64,000 nucleotides of DNA, from NCBI GenBank assembly GCA_030278955.1, contig JAOANR010000005.1, forward strand, positions 3,329,431 to 3,393,430. Direction: 5' to 3'. The notes below the pieces were generated by a model. The model worked only from the letters and a program-made list of their open reading frames with translations. It made no database searches and was not told where the DNA came from. The translations under genes and the position numbers were made by a program. Shown piece by piece: positions 10,351 through 19,450 of this stretch. This stretch comes from Hygrophila difformis. Its lineage: Eukaryota > Streptophyta > Magnoliopsida > Lamiales > Acanthaceae. How positions within the stretch are numbered: position 1 is the stretch's first letter; each line of letters starts with the position of its first letter.

Positions 10351-10988
10351 TATATATATTCTACACATATAAAAAAGGGGACAAATATTTTTAGTAAACA
10401 ATCATTATGGTTAATTTTTTTTGGGGTTTTGAGAGATAAATACCCCATGTAAAAAGATATGTAAGTTCAGTACCTGTATACTATATATATTATGTATTAC
10501 TACCTATGTTGCAAATACGTTCCTATTCAGTACCCCATCAATTAAACTAAAGGGAAATCATTATGTAATTGTGAAATGTCCAAAATACCCCCACTTTTTG
10601 CAGGTGATTTGACTGGGGCATAAGCACTCCACACTCCAAACATGTGACCGAATCAAACAACCCCAAAGTGTCTTTGGAATGAAGAGAGCCGGCGGAGGAG
10701 AAACCTGTTGGGGAAGCTTCGTCGGAGGGCTTCTTCATCCTTCGCACGCGCCGGTCCGTAGAAGAGAACACGGGCAGGGCTTCACTCCTCGTCGTTGGTT
10801 GTGGATTTTGGAAAAGACGAAGGGTTTTCGGGAAGGACAACCGCGCGACGAGGAGGGTTTGTAGAGTTTAGGGTTTGAAGCTTTTTAGGTTGGAGGAGAC
10901 GACGGTAAGATGAAGGGAATGGTTTTGGATAAGGGCAACAACATCGATTAGGGTTTTCGAAGGGATAACGTCCGAACGGAAGGGGGAT

Positions 10989-12324
10989 GGAGAGCGGCAG
11001 TGAAGGCGTAGGAAACGGGGCAGAGATGATGTTATCCTGTCACTACAACACCGAGGTTCATCTTCTACGGGTTAGGGACGACGACCTTGTGGCCGATTTG
11101 TTTGCGAAGTTGGCAGAGAAATGGGTCCGACAGTGAGCTTGCTTTTTTATGTGCCCGACGGGGACCGCACGATGGAGATCCTATTCCTTGAAGATATAAG
11201 AAGAATGTTCTGTTTGAATCGAGCAAAGGGTCAAGCTTTCGGAAAGATGAGGTTGATGAACATGGAAGCTGCAAACGAGGGACAGAGGTGAGTGTTGTGT
11301 TAAACAAAATACACAATGGTATTAGAATGCTAGGAACTGGTATTTAGTTTTTTTTTCTTTTTTTTTCGCACATTGGTATTGTATTGATTAGCATAAATGG
11401 GTTATTATTGACTCAATGAGTATTTATGTTGCGCATGCAAATGATAGGAGTGTTGGGACATATGTAGTAAATGAAACATGATTTTAGATATGTAGTGGAT
11501 CACAATCGAGGAATTACTACAGTAGTGTATACCACTTATGCAATTGTTGTGTTTGCCATTCATATATTATGGTGTTTTGGCATAGAGTAATGTAGTATTA
11601 GGTGCTGTAGGGAAAGATCATTTATGTGTCCTATAATAGTGCAATGTCGCCATCCACAGCCTTCCGCATGGTGTTGAAAAATTATTGTATTGCGGTTCGG
11701 CGCCAATATTACTATGTGATTAACCATACGAAGAAAATTCTTGTGAAATATTCCATGGAAGGCTATGGATGGCGGGTGTATGCATCACACCACAAGTCCG
11801 ACGAGTCCTTTGCCATTCGCACATGCACGTTGACTCCTACATGTGGCGTAAATAATCTCCAGTCAATGACACATCCGAAGGCGAATGCTCCATGGGTTGC
11901 CGCATTCATAAAGGAGAAGTTGAGACGGGATCCTAATTATGCACCGAATAGGGTTGTGGATGAAATTCACACCGCTTTGAAAGTTAAAATTAGCTACTGC
12001 ACTGCTTGGAATGGAAGGGATGTTGCAATGAAAGAATTGCATGGAGACGATTACTATTCTTTCGACAAGATCCGTGTATTTTGCAATGAAAGGTTTCCTC
12101 GTGCTTATATGAAAGCGATAACAACAGAAACACCATACACATCGAATAGAAATACTACTCTCGTTGGTGTGTACAAATTCGTTCGGCCATCCGTTTGTTT
12201 GGAGGGTTTTCGTATTGTTGTTCATGCGATCAAACATCGACACCATACTCTTTCTTGGTATGTACTGAACATATTTCTAGCAGTCCACTGCTCGTATGGG
12301 TTTGGGATTGTACATGTAATGTAA
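10989..12324 (+). pseudogene. MuDR-type MULE transposase, N-terminal part, truncated
   Basis: Two coding segments are visible. The first runs from an ATG at 10989 to about 11290. Its frame changes near 11130 and then reads LLFYVPDGDRTMEILFLEDI; it ends at CAGAG/GTGAGT, a good splice donor. The second, from about 11650 to 12270, reads LKNYCIAVRRQYYYVINHT, FAIRTCTLTPTCGVNNLQSM and WVAAFIKEKLRRDP. This is the zinc-ribbon-like DNA-binding region typical of plant MuDR transposases, with CTLTPTCG matching its Cys/His part. The catalytic MULE domain and SWIM zinc finger are absent. The product would have been a transposase. Domain identity is from family knowledge; the frameshift and the loss of the C-terminus are seen. 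Confidence 0.7.
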
Positions 12325-12682
12325 AGTTGGGAGGTATGGTATGTGTCATGATGGGTCAAAATTGGAAAGTGGGAAAAGTGGAAAAGGTGGAAAAAGCACA
12401 CAAAAGTGTCTTTTCAGAGATGCAGAGATTCTTAAATGTACTATGACAGATTTTTTGTCAGTGGCATTTCATGAATTGATGGTTGTGATCCCCGTTGCTT
12501 TGTTTCAGCGGAAATCACTTACCACACAATGGTCAGACCAAAATACCAATTATTCGCTATGCCAACACCATTATTTCTTCATGCGTATACGATAAAATTA
12601 GTTACAAAAACGCCATACAGGCTGAAAAGCAATACTGGTCTCGTAGGCAAAATAACTTTCGACATTCAGCAAGCCGTGATGG

Positions 12683-13140
12683 TTGTGGGGTTCATTCTAT
12701 GCCTTTAATTGCCATAATTCTCAACTATTGATCTGGCAATGTTGTTCCATAAACACCACAAACGTTGTACAATATGATTACACCATGAGGAAGAACTTCT
12801 TCTCTGTACCTGCATGATACTCATGTTCTCCTAACCACTAACACCATACTATGTCTTGGTGTGTACCGAACATCTTCCCAACCATCCTATATGTAGTATC
12901 ATGCTCAGTATTAGTTCTTTGGCTATTGAATGCATTGTGGGGTTCATTCTATGCCTTCAATTGCCATAATTCTCTACTATTGATCTGGTAATGTTGTTCC
13001 ACAAGCACCACAAACGTTGTACAATATGATTACACCATGAGGAAGAAATTATTCTCTGGACCTGCATGATACTCATGTTCTCCTAACCACTAACACCATA
13101 CTATGTCTTAGTGTGTACTGAACATCTTCCTAACCATCCC
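12683..13140. repeat. 252-bp direct duplication inside the MULE
   Basis: The block starting TTGTGGGGTTCATTCTATGC at 12683 recurs at 12935 with a few differences, and continues for about 205 bases (TTGTACAATATGATTACACC, CATGTTCTCCTAACCACTAA). A weaker partial third copy, sharing GTGTACTGAACAT, follows to about 13215. Confidence 0.85.
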
Positions 13141-13569
13141 TATATTCATTTCTCTTCACAACATCACACTCTGGCTTGCTGTGTACTGAACATATTCCAA
13201 ACCATCCCTACGTGTGATCGTGCGCCATAGTATGTGTTAAAATAGGAAAAGGTACGTGCACCATTTTCGCATTAAAACATAAGATCCATCCATACATAAC
13301 ACGCCATACGATCAACAAAATAGCAGCATGTGGCGTGTACTACGCACATGCCAACCGAATATAAATGTCCAACATCAGAAAATCCAAAATAGTTTGACAC
13401 CAGCACTTGTCAGAGTACATACCCAACATCAATTATGTTTCATCCAATACAGTTAGTCACCAACACTCCTCAAAGTACAAACCCAACATCAATGTGTAGC
13501 CGGTCCAGTATCAGTTTCAGTAGAGGGATCAGCAACAGCGTTTGCCTCATCGTAGGGAAAATTCTTTTC

Positions 13570-13790
13570 TGCAGGGGGGTCAACGGAAGAAATAGGGGGT
13601 CGACGGCAGCAGCAGGGGGCGAAGGCAGCCACAGGGCGGTCGACGACAGCAGCAGGGAGGTCGACAGCAGCAGCACGGGGGTCGACGACGGTAGCAGGAG
13701 GGGAGTCGACGGCAGCAGCAGGGGGTTCAAGGCAGCGCCAACGGGGACAACGGCAGCAACAGCGGGGTTGACGGCAACTGCAGAGCTAGA
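13570..13790. repeat. GTCGACGGCAGCAGCAGGGG minisatellite
   Basis: GTCGACGRCAGCAGCAGGG units of about 24-30 bases repeat with variation. Both strands are open: plus reads Ser/Gly/Asp-rich, minus reads Leu/Ser/Pro-rich. Neither product looks like a folded protein, so this is treated as an expanded repeat in the MULE's minus-strand gene or its flank. Confidence 0.65.
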
Positions 13791-14201
13791 TGGAGCTGGC
13801 TTCTTTCGTACGACGCAGGGAAGTTCGGGCACCTGCAGAGCTAGGACAGCTAAGTGCCTTGTGTCAATCACCTGGATGGGAACTGCATCAATTACCTCGT
13901 CATCCAGGTGGGTAGGTTGATCTTCAGATGGCGTGGCCTCATCCGCTGCTCCATCCTACAGTTAAGCAATTTCATGTAAGAAAAACTTAGAAGACTAGTA
14001 TGATATGAACTGAAACAGAGGTATCAAAATTCATAACAGTAGTATTAGCGCACGTTACAGAGAAGTATCCAATATGTACTACAATAGTGTAGATTGTCGT
14101 AAGTAGTAGCATTAGGATGAGAAGGGGCATTATACCTTAGCAGTCTGCGTTGCTACAGAGGGTTTCTCGTCTAACTGGCCAGACTGCAACACTACAGGTG
14201 T

Positions 14202-14220
14202 CTCCCCCCCCCCCCCCCCC
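14202..14220. repeat. Poly(C) tract
   Basis: A run of 18 or more C after TCTC. It breaks the minus-strand frame between the ORF at 14247-14702 and sequence further downstream, and is a likely site of length error in sequencing. Confidence 0.9.
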
Positions 14221-14246
14221 AACTGCTCCAGAATGCGGCACCGACC

Positions 14247-14702
14247 TTACTTCCCGGGACACCGGATCAAATTCAGGGTGCACATGTATCCCCTTGTGTG
14301 GGAGGCCCAACACGACTGAAAATTACCATGCTTTGAACGGTAGCTAAATCCATTTCCTAAAAAGAATGCCAACTTCTCCGCACTAAAAGTTTCAACAAGG
14401 GCCTGCAGCATTGTCCTGCTGGAATAAGCACCTTCCACCTTTGCAAAATGGTAAAACGTTGTCTGCTTAATGGCATTCAATTGTGCTTCTGTCATTCTGC
14501 CCTCCAGTGTGCTCATCGCCTCCTGAAGTACCGACATGTTGCACCTCGCCGTAAAAATTGCCCCCCCACGTTCTTCATCCTTCGCTTCACTTCCCTCTTT
14601 ACTTTCCTCTTTTTTACTCGGTTTACTTCCCTTTTTACTTTCCTCTATTTTACTCCATTTCCTATTACCCTTCGGCGGCATTTTCCTTTTCTCGCAAAAC
14701 AC
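14247..14702 (-). CDS. ORF carried by the MULE, possibly Ulp1-associated DUF1985-like
   Basis: A 151-residue frame on the strand opposite to the transposase. The first 50 residues are highly charged (Lys/Glu/Ser repeats such as KKGSKPSKKEESKEGSE). From about residue 50 it is globular-looking: FTARCNMSVLQEAMSTLEGR, NAIKQTTFYHFAKVEGAY and LVETFSAEKLAFFLG. That pattern recalls the DUF1985 region that precedes Ulp1-type SUMO proteases in plant MULEs, but I am not certain. No protease catalytic triad is visible. The last 30 residues read through what may be an intron. It could be a fragment of a captured host gene. Confidence 0.4.
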   Translation of the reverse strand: MFCEKRKMPPKGNRKWSKIEESKKGSKPSKKEESKEGSEAKDEERGGAIFTARCNMSVLQEAMSTLEGRMTEAQLNAIKQTTFYHFAKVEGAYSSRTMLQALVETFSAEKLAFFLGNGFSYRSKHGNFQSCWASHTRGYMCTLNLIRCPGK

Positions 14703-15922
14703 ATTATTTCATACTAATCTTCAGGACATCAAATACCAGACTCGTCTATAAACAATAATACTATAGAAACCTGCCCACCATTGCATAGATTTGAACTCAA
14801 TAACTTGGAACAAAATACTTCGAGGCCAATTGGTATACACTCAAACATACAAAAGTGTTGTTCATAGGGACAAAGCTGTACACGCGACACACAACAGAAA
14901 TGTTTCTCATGCTCATCATTAGTATTTGTAAGGTATTCACGGGTATAGCAAAATCAATTCTGCATAATGGACTAGATCATTAAACCATAAGCCCCTAACT
15001 TATAACTTATTTCGGAAAGAAGCACAAAACCAATGTCTTCGACCAAGATTACAGGCTGTGAAATTTCAAAGCTATTGATGAGCAAGCATTACAACCTCTG
15101 AAATTTTCACAAAAATGTGCAATAACCCATTGAAGCAAAAATTAGCCAAACCCTCACAAAAAAAAAGAGCAAGCAACGAAGCAAAAGAACAAGAAAATAA
15201 CCCATTGAAGATTTCAACATACGGAACAGCCATTTCCCTTATCTATTTCCCGTCGATCGCCGGATTTCGCCCTTCTTCAACCTCCAGAATGAAAACCCTT
15301 AGAACCGTAATGGAAAACGGAGTACAACAGCCTTCGAATTTAACTGCAGCTGCGCACGAGCTTGGGCCACGAAAGTACAGCCTCTTCGTCTCAACTCCAA
15401 ACCTCCGCGTAGTGGTTAGCTTCGAACGGACCTCCGTTTCTTCACTCTTAAAACCGCTCGCGTAGTGTAGTAATGGGGGAATTGGACGGAGATTGAGGGA
15501 GGGGGGAGAAAAAAGGGGTATGCTGATGTGACCCATGTCATAAAGTTGAATTTACATCTCTATCCTCCCTCTTATTACTTGGCACATTTTTCCATCCGCG
15601 GGCATTTTTGTCATTTTGCAATTTAAATTTCAAAAACAAAAGGTAAATGAAGGGGTAGGCATTGAATTTGAAGTATTATGGTATAGGGGTATTGAAGTGT
15701 GTGTATTTTAGCCATTGGGCATTAAACTTACATTTGCCGATTTTTTTTCCTCCAGCGTCTTCAATACAGGTGTGCTAGCTTTTCTTTTTATATTTTTATT
15801 TTTTTTGTATAATTACTAATTTTCAACTAATCTAATTATTCCATCTATTCATATAATCTTTACCATAACATGTTCGATCAAAGTATATGTAGGATTATGC
15901 AAACAAATGTTTTTTGTATTAT

Positions 15923-15943
15923 TATTATTATTATTATTATTTT
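15923..15943. repeat. (TTA)n microsatellite
   Basis: About seven ATT/TTA units in AT-rich DNA at the edge of the MITE cluster. Confidence 0.8.
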
Positions 15944-15981
15944 TTGTATTTTTTGGGAAGAAAACTTGACACCTATTGTAA

Positions 15982-16561
15982 GAGCATCTCCAATAGCCAA
16001 TACTATGCTCAAACACATTTTACAGTAATATCACATCAAATAGTAATTCATCTCCAACCATTTACACTAAACTCAAACTCAAAAGAATATTCTCTATATA
16101 TTCTTTCTCATACAAACTTATTTATCTTTTCAATTATACCCAATATATCTTATAAATTATACATTAACCCACACAAATTCAGTACTCATTAATTATGCCA
16201 ATATAATTTAGTTAACTTTATGTTTAAAATTTATTTTATAAAATAAAATTCTTAAAAACAAAAAAAACTTAAAATCTTTAATCTAATTAGATATAAAGTA
16301 AATTTAATAAAAATAAATATTTTATAAATTATAAAATTATTAACCATAATATAAAATTAGAAAAAAAATTATCTTCTATTTTTAAATTAATATGTTATTC
16401 AATTTGCAATAATTTGAGGGATGGAATTGCAATTAGTTTAATTGCAAAAAGTGATATATGTTTATAAATAGTAAATACTCAATTTATGTTTGGTTTTAGA
16501 ATATTGTTGAAGAGAAGATGACATCCATTTTAGATTTTAATGTACCATTGGAATATGTATA
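15982..16561. mobile_element. Putative MITE with GAGCATCTCCAATAG end
   Basis: The left end GAGCATCTCCAATAGCC and the right end, in reverse ACATATTCCAATGG, are similar, and the interior is AT-rich without coding potential. The left flank TAA suggests a 3-bp duplication, but the right flank is only similar. The end motif is common among plant PIF/Harbinger-type MITEs. Confidence 0.4.
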
Positions 16562-16575
16562 GGCCATCCTATATA

Positions 16576-16762
16576 CTCCCTCCGTCCCATTCCAAATGTC
16601 CTACTTACTATTTTTGGATGTCCCATTACAAATGTCTTCTTTCTATAAATAGAAATAATTTTCCCCTCCAACAATTATGTGGACCCCACCATATACTTAC
16701 AAACCAACTCTACCTTAATTCTCGTACCCAACAGTAACAAGACACTTGGAATGGGACGGAGC
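16576..16762. mobile_element. Stowaway-like MITE, short variant
   Basis: It starts CTCCCTCCGTCCCATTCC after TA and ends GGAATGGGACGGAGCA. It is about 187 bp, shorter than its 260-bp relatives, with a slightly decayed right end. Confidence 0.75.
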
Positions 16763-16858
16763 ACACTTTACACACATGCATGCATAAATAAGGACAAATA
16801 TGTGCTGGCCTGGACTTGCTTTATTTTTATAGGGGCCGTAGGGTTGAGTTGGCAAGTA

Positions 16859-17118
16859 CTCCCTCCGTCCCATTTAACTTGTCTTGTTTCACTTTTGCAC
16901 ACAATCCAATGCATTTTTTCAACTGTTAATATATCAAAATATGTTCAATGAAAAATTATGCAAAATATATATTATAAAACTATATGATCATACGATTCTA
17001 ATAAGACCCAACTCGACTATTTTTCTCTAAATATATACTTGAAATAAAGTTGAGTCAAAGCTGAATAATGAACAGTGTAAAAAAGTCAAACATGACAAGT
17101 GTGGTGGGACGGAGGGAG
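16859..17118. mobile_element. Stowaway-like MITE, TA duplication
   Basis: CTCCCTCCGTCCC at the left and GGGACGGAGGGAG at the right, TA on both sides, 260 bp. It is closest to the copy at 55521-55777 (shared TTTTGCACACAATC-type and GATCATACGATTCTAA blocks). Confidence 0.9.
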
Positions 17119-17219
17119 TAACTTTTTGGGTTAACTTTTGTGGTTATACATGAATTCTACAATTGTACCGTGATCGGAGTGGTATGTAATTTGTATTTTA
17201 CCGATATAAACATATAGTA

Positions 17220-17478
17220 CTTCTTCCATCTCACTATTTTTATTATGGACTCACCCAACACGTATACCGATACATATTTTTAACGATTAATAACTTAAAT
17301 TGTGTACAACGAAAAGTTATAAAAAGTTAATTGTCTAAACCTACAAGATTAGACGAATCTAACAATATCTCACCTAACTATATTTTTTCTTACACAGCCA
17401 TGATAAAAATTCGAATTAAATTGAAGAGTGAATAGTACCAAAAAATCATCCGTAATAAAAACACCGAGACAGAGGTAG
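17220..17478. mobile_element. Stowaway-like MITE, TA duplication
   Basis: CTTCTTCCATCTCAC at the left and GAGACAGAGGTAG at the right, TA on both sides, 259 bp. It lies in the opposite orientation to the related copy at 10091-10350. Confidence 0.85.
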
Positions 17479-17611
17479 TAAGTTTATAAACATATAAATT
17501 TGTATTCACTGAAGTATGTTTCAGTGAGTCCACATGTTATTAGTTTTATGTTTTCGTAATATTTTTTTTTTGAGGGAAATTATTTTATTGCCGACATAAA
17601 ACGAGACTCCC

Positions 17612-17627
17612 AAAAGATTAGGAGTTA
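17612..17627. repeat. Target-site duplication (left) of the full-length LINE
   Basis: AAAAGATTAGGAGTTA, repeated exactly at 23543-23558 after the poly(A). It fixes both ends of the plus-strand LINE. Confidence 0.9.
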
Positions 17628-17676
17628 AGAGTACGTACTCAATAGTACATTGGAGAAAAAACCGGATTGCTGGCTC

Positions 17677-19306
17677 ATGACGAAAAAAGTGGTTTCTCCC
17701 AGCCGTCCGCCGGATCCGCCACCTTCACCGGATCCCCCCTTCTTCCGTTCCCCGCTCCGGTGTCTCCTGCCCCGACGACCTCCGTGCCTGCATGGCCATC
17801 CTTTCGTGATATTGTGTTGCAACGTCCGACTGCTACCCCATCTCAGACGGATTCCATTCCTGACTTGGTTAAGGCCAAATTGGTTTCCATTGACCGTTCT
17901 GGTACTAATCAGTGGTGCCCTAAGGTCCGGTTCACGGAATCAGTATTGGATGACTTCTATGGCCCTTGGGAATCTGCTCTTATTATCAAACCCATTGGCA
18001 TTATGATTGGTAGCGTTGTTCTGAAGGTCCGACTTACCAAGGTTTGGAAACTCTCTGGTAGTTTTGAGCTCTTGGATGTGGGATATGGCTGCTTTCTGGC
18101 GATTTTTGATCAACTCGGTGACCGTGACACGGTCCTCACCAATGGCCCATGGTTTGTATGTGATCATTGCCTCGCGGTCATGCGATGGTATAGAGGTTTT
18201 GATCCGGAACATTCTAAAGTCAATACCATTCAGACATGGGTCCGATTCAATGGGTTGAGTCAAGCTTTCTACCGTGAGAATGGGCTTCGGGCTATCGCAA
18301 CGGCCATCGGAACGGACATTAAGGTTGATTTGAATACCCTGGCTATCCACAGGGGTCGTTTTCCTCGTGTTTGTGTTGAAATTAAGTTGGATGAACCCCT
18401 CCTCGGCTCGATAGACGTTGAGGGCAAAGTGATTCATGTCTCCTATGAGAGTCTGCACAAAGTTTGGATGCGATGTGGATGTTTTGGGCATCTTCAATCC
18501 CATTGCTCAATGGAAACTTCTCCTCCGGTGGCCTCTCTAGTGCATGTTGAGCCATCTACCACCGATTCCGGTGATAATTATGGAACGGTGCTGGTGCCTA
18601 ACAACACAACTGTCCAAAAAAACGGTTATGGTAACCCGCGATGATTCTGCCATTCATGCAAAAGTGGTCAAAGAAACAGTTACTAACAATAAAGATCATG
18701 GGCGTGAATCAAGGGATTTGGAGAATATCAATCCTAATTTGGGGGATTGGATGGTAGTTAAGAGACGAAAGAATAAGAAGAAATTGCACGTGACTCCTGA
18801 TCGAGAGCAGTCTGATGGGCCTACTACGATGGCTTCGAAAGATGGGCCTGCTAATGGGGTGAAAAAAGAATGGACCGACTGCTGGGATTAAAATAGGTGG
18901 GCCTTTGCAGCCTCGTCCACCGCCCCAGGCCCATGTCGTTCCTGGCCCAAATCTTACAAATGATGAGGGCGTTAGAGGATGTAAGATACTTGAACCATCT
19001 CCTAGCCTTAATTCTCTACACATCAGGGGTAAAATGTCTGCCTCCCTGAAAGCTAAAAATCCGACCACTATCCAGAAGAAAAGTCGAGCTGGTGCTAAAC
19101 ATCAGGCTTCCCTACAGCTTGGCCTTGATTCTCATACATCAATGGCGCCCGCCCAGTATAATGGAGAGTCCGCGGCTGGTCATGTTGTCAAACCAAGTGC
19201 TGGGGCTATGGACCTTCAAAATGGGGATGTGCCGGATGAGGACCATTCCCTGGATATGGATACTGCGGTGGCAGTCCATGGTAGCGAGGAGCCTCCTACA
19301 GGTTGA
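17677..19306 (+). pseudogene. LINE ORF1, DUF4283/zinc-knuckle nucleic-acid-binding protein, frameshifted
   Basis: The likely start is the ATG at 17677 (MTKKVVSPSRPPDPPP), in a frame that shifts near 17740-17755 into the frame open to 18644. The body has DUF4283 features: FRDIVLQRP, then WPKV-like WCPKVRFTE, LANGPWF-like LTNGPWFVCDHCLAVMRWY, and TWVRFNGL. A zinc knuckle follows, RCGCFGHLQSHC, in which the usual first Cys is Trp (VWMRC). After 18600 the frame shifts again (NPNLGDWMVVKRRKNKKK, about 18600-18891), and then into 18905-19306. ORF1 proteins coat LINE RNA and act in the ribonucleoprotein. At least three lesions make this copy non-functional. Family naming is from pattern recognition. 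Confidence 0.85.
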
Positions 19307-19450
19307 ATTTTTTTACCTTAATTCACTCTCTTCTACGATGATGAATTGGTGGATTTTGTATTCCTGGGTTGGTTTCTGTTTTTTGCTTATGATGAATAAT
19401 TCAAATGATTTTTTTGATTTTACTGTCATTCTTGGAATGTAAGGGGCATT

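Larger units (their letters stand above)
10420..15740 (+). mobile_element. Putative Mutator-like element (MULE) with degenerate long TIRs
   Basis: The outer ends look like diverged inverted repeats of about 180 bp. On the left TGTAAGTTCAGTACC is followed by blocks such as ATTCAGTACCCCATC and AAATGTCCAAAATACCCC. The right end, read in reverse, has TGTAAGTTTAATGCC, CTTCAATACCCCTA and AAATGACAAAAATGCCC in the same order. Inside are a MuDR-type transposase N-terminal region on plus (10989-12270) and at least one ORF on minus (14247-14702). No target duplication of 8-11 bp is convincing, so the exact ends are uncertain. Confidence 0.55.

Noticed and set aside
11626..12324. A 232-residue ORF as a host gene
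   Set aside because: Its motifs are those of the N-terminal region of MuDR-type transposases, and it is truncated before the catalytic domain.
13435..13920. A 161-residue Ser/Gly-rich ORF and its opposite-strand shadow
   Set aside because: Both are translations of the GTCGACGGCAGCAGCAGG minisatellite; treated as a repeat, not as a gene.
14448..14758. Three plus-strand Phe/Leu-rich ORFs
   Set aside because: They are shadows of the charged minus-strand ORF at 14247-14702 and of pyrimidine-rich DNA.
17650..19306. The possibility that the gag-like ORF is a host zinc-finger gene
   Set aside because: It lies inside a LINE bounded by exact target duplications, with ORF2 directly downstream.
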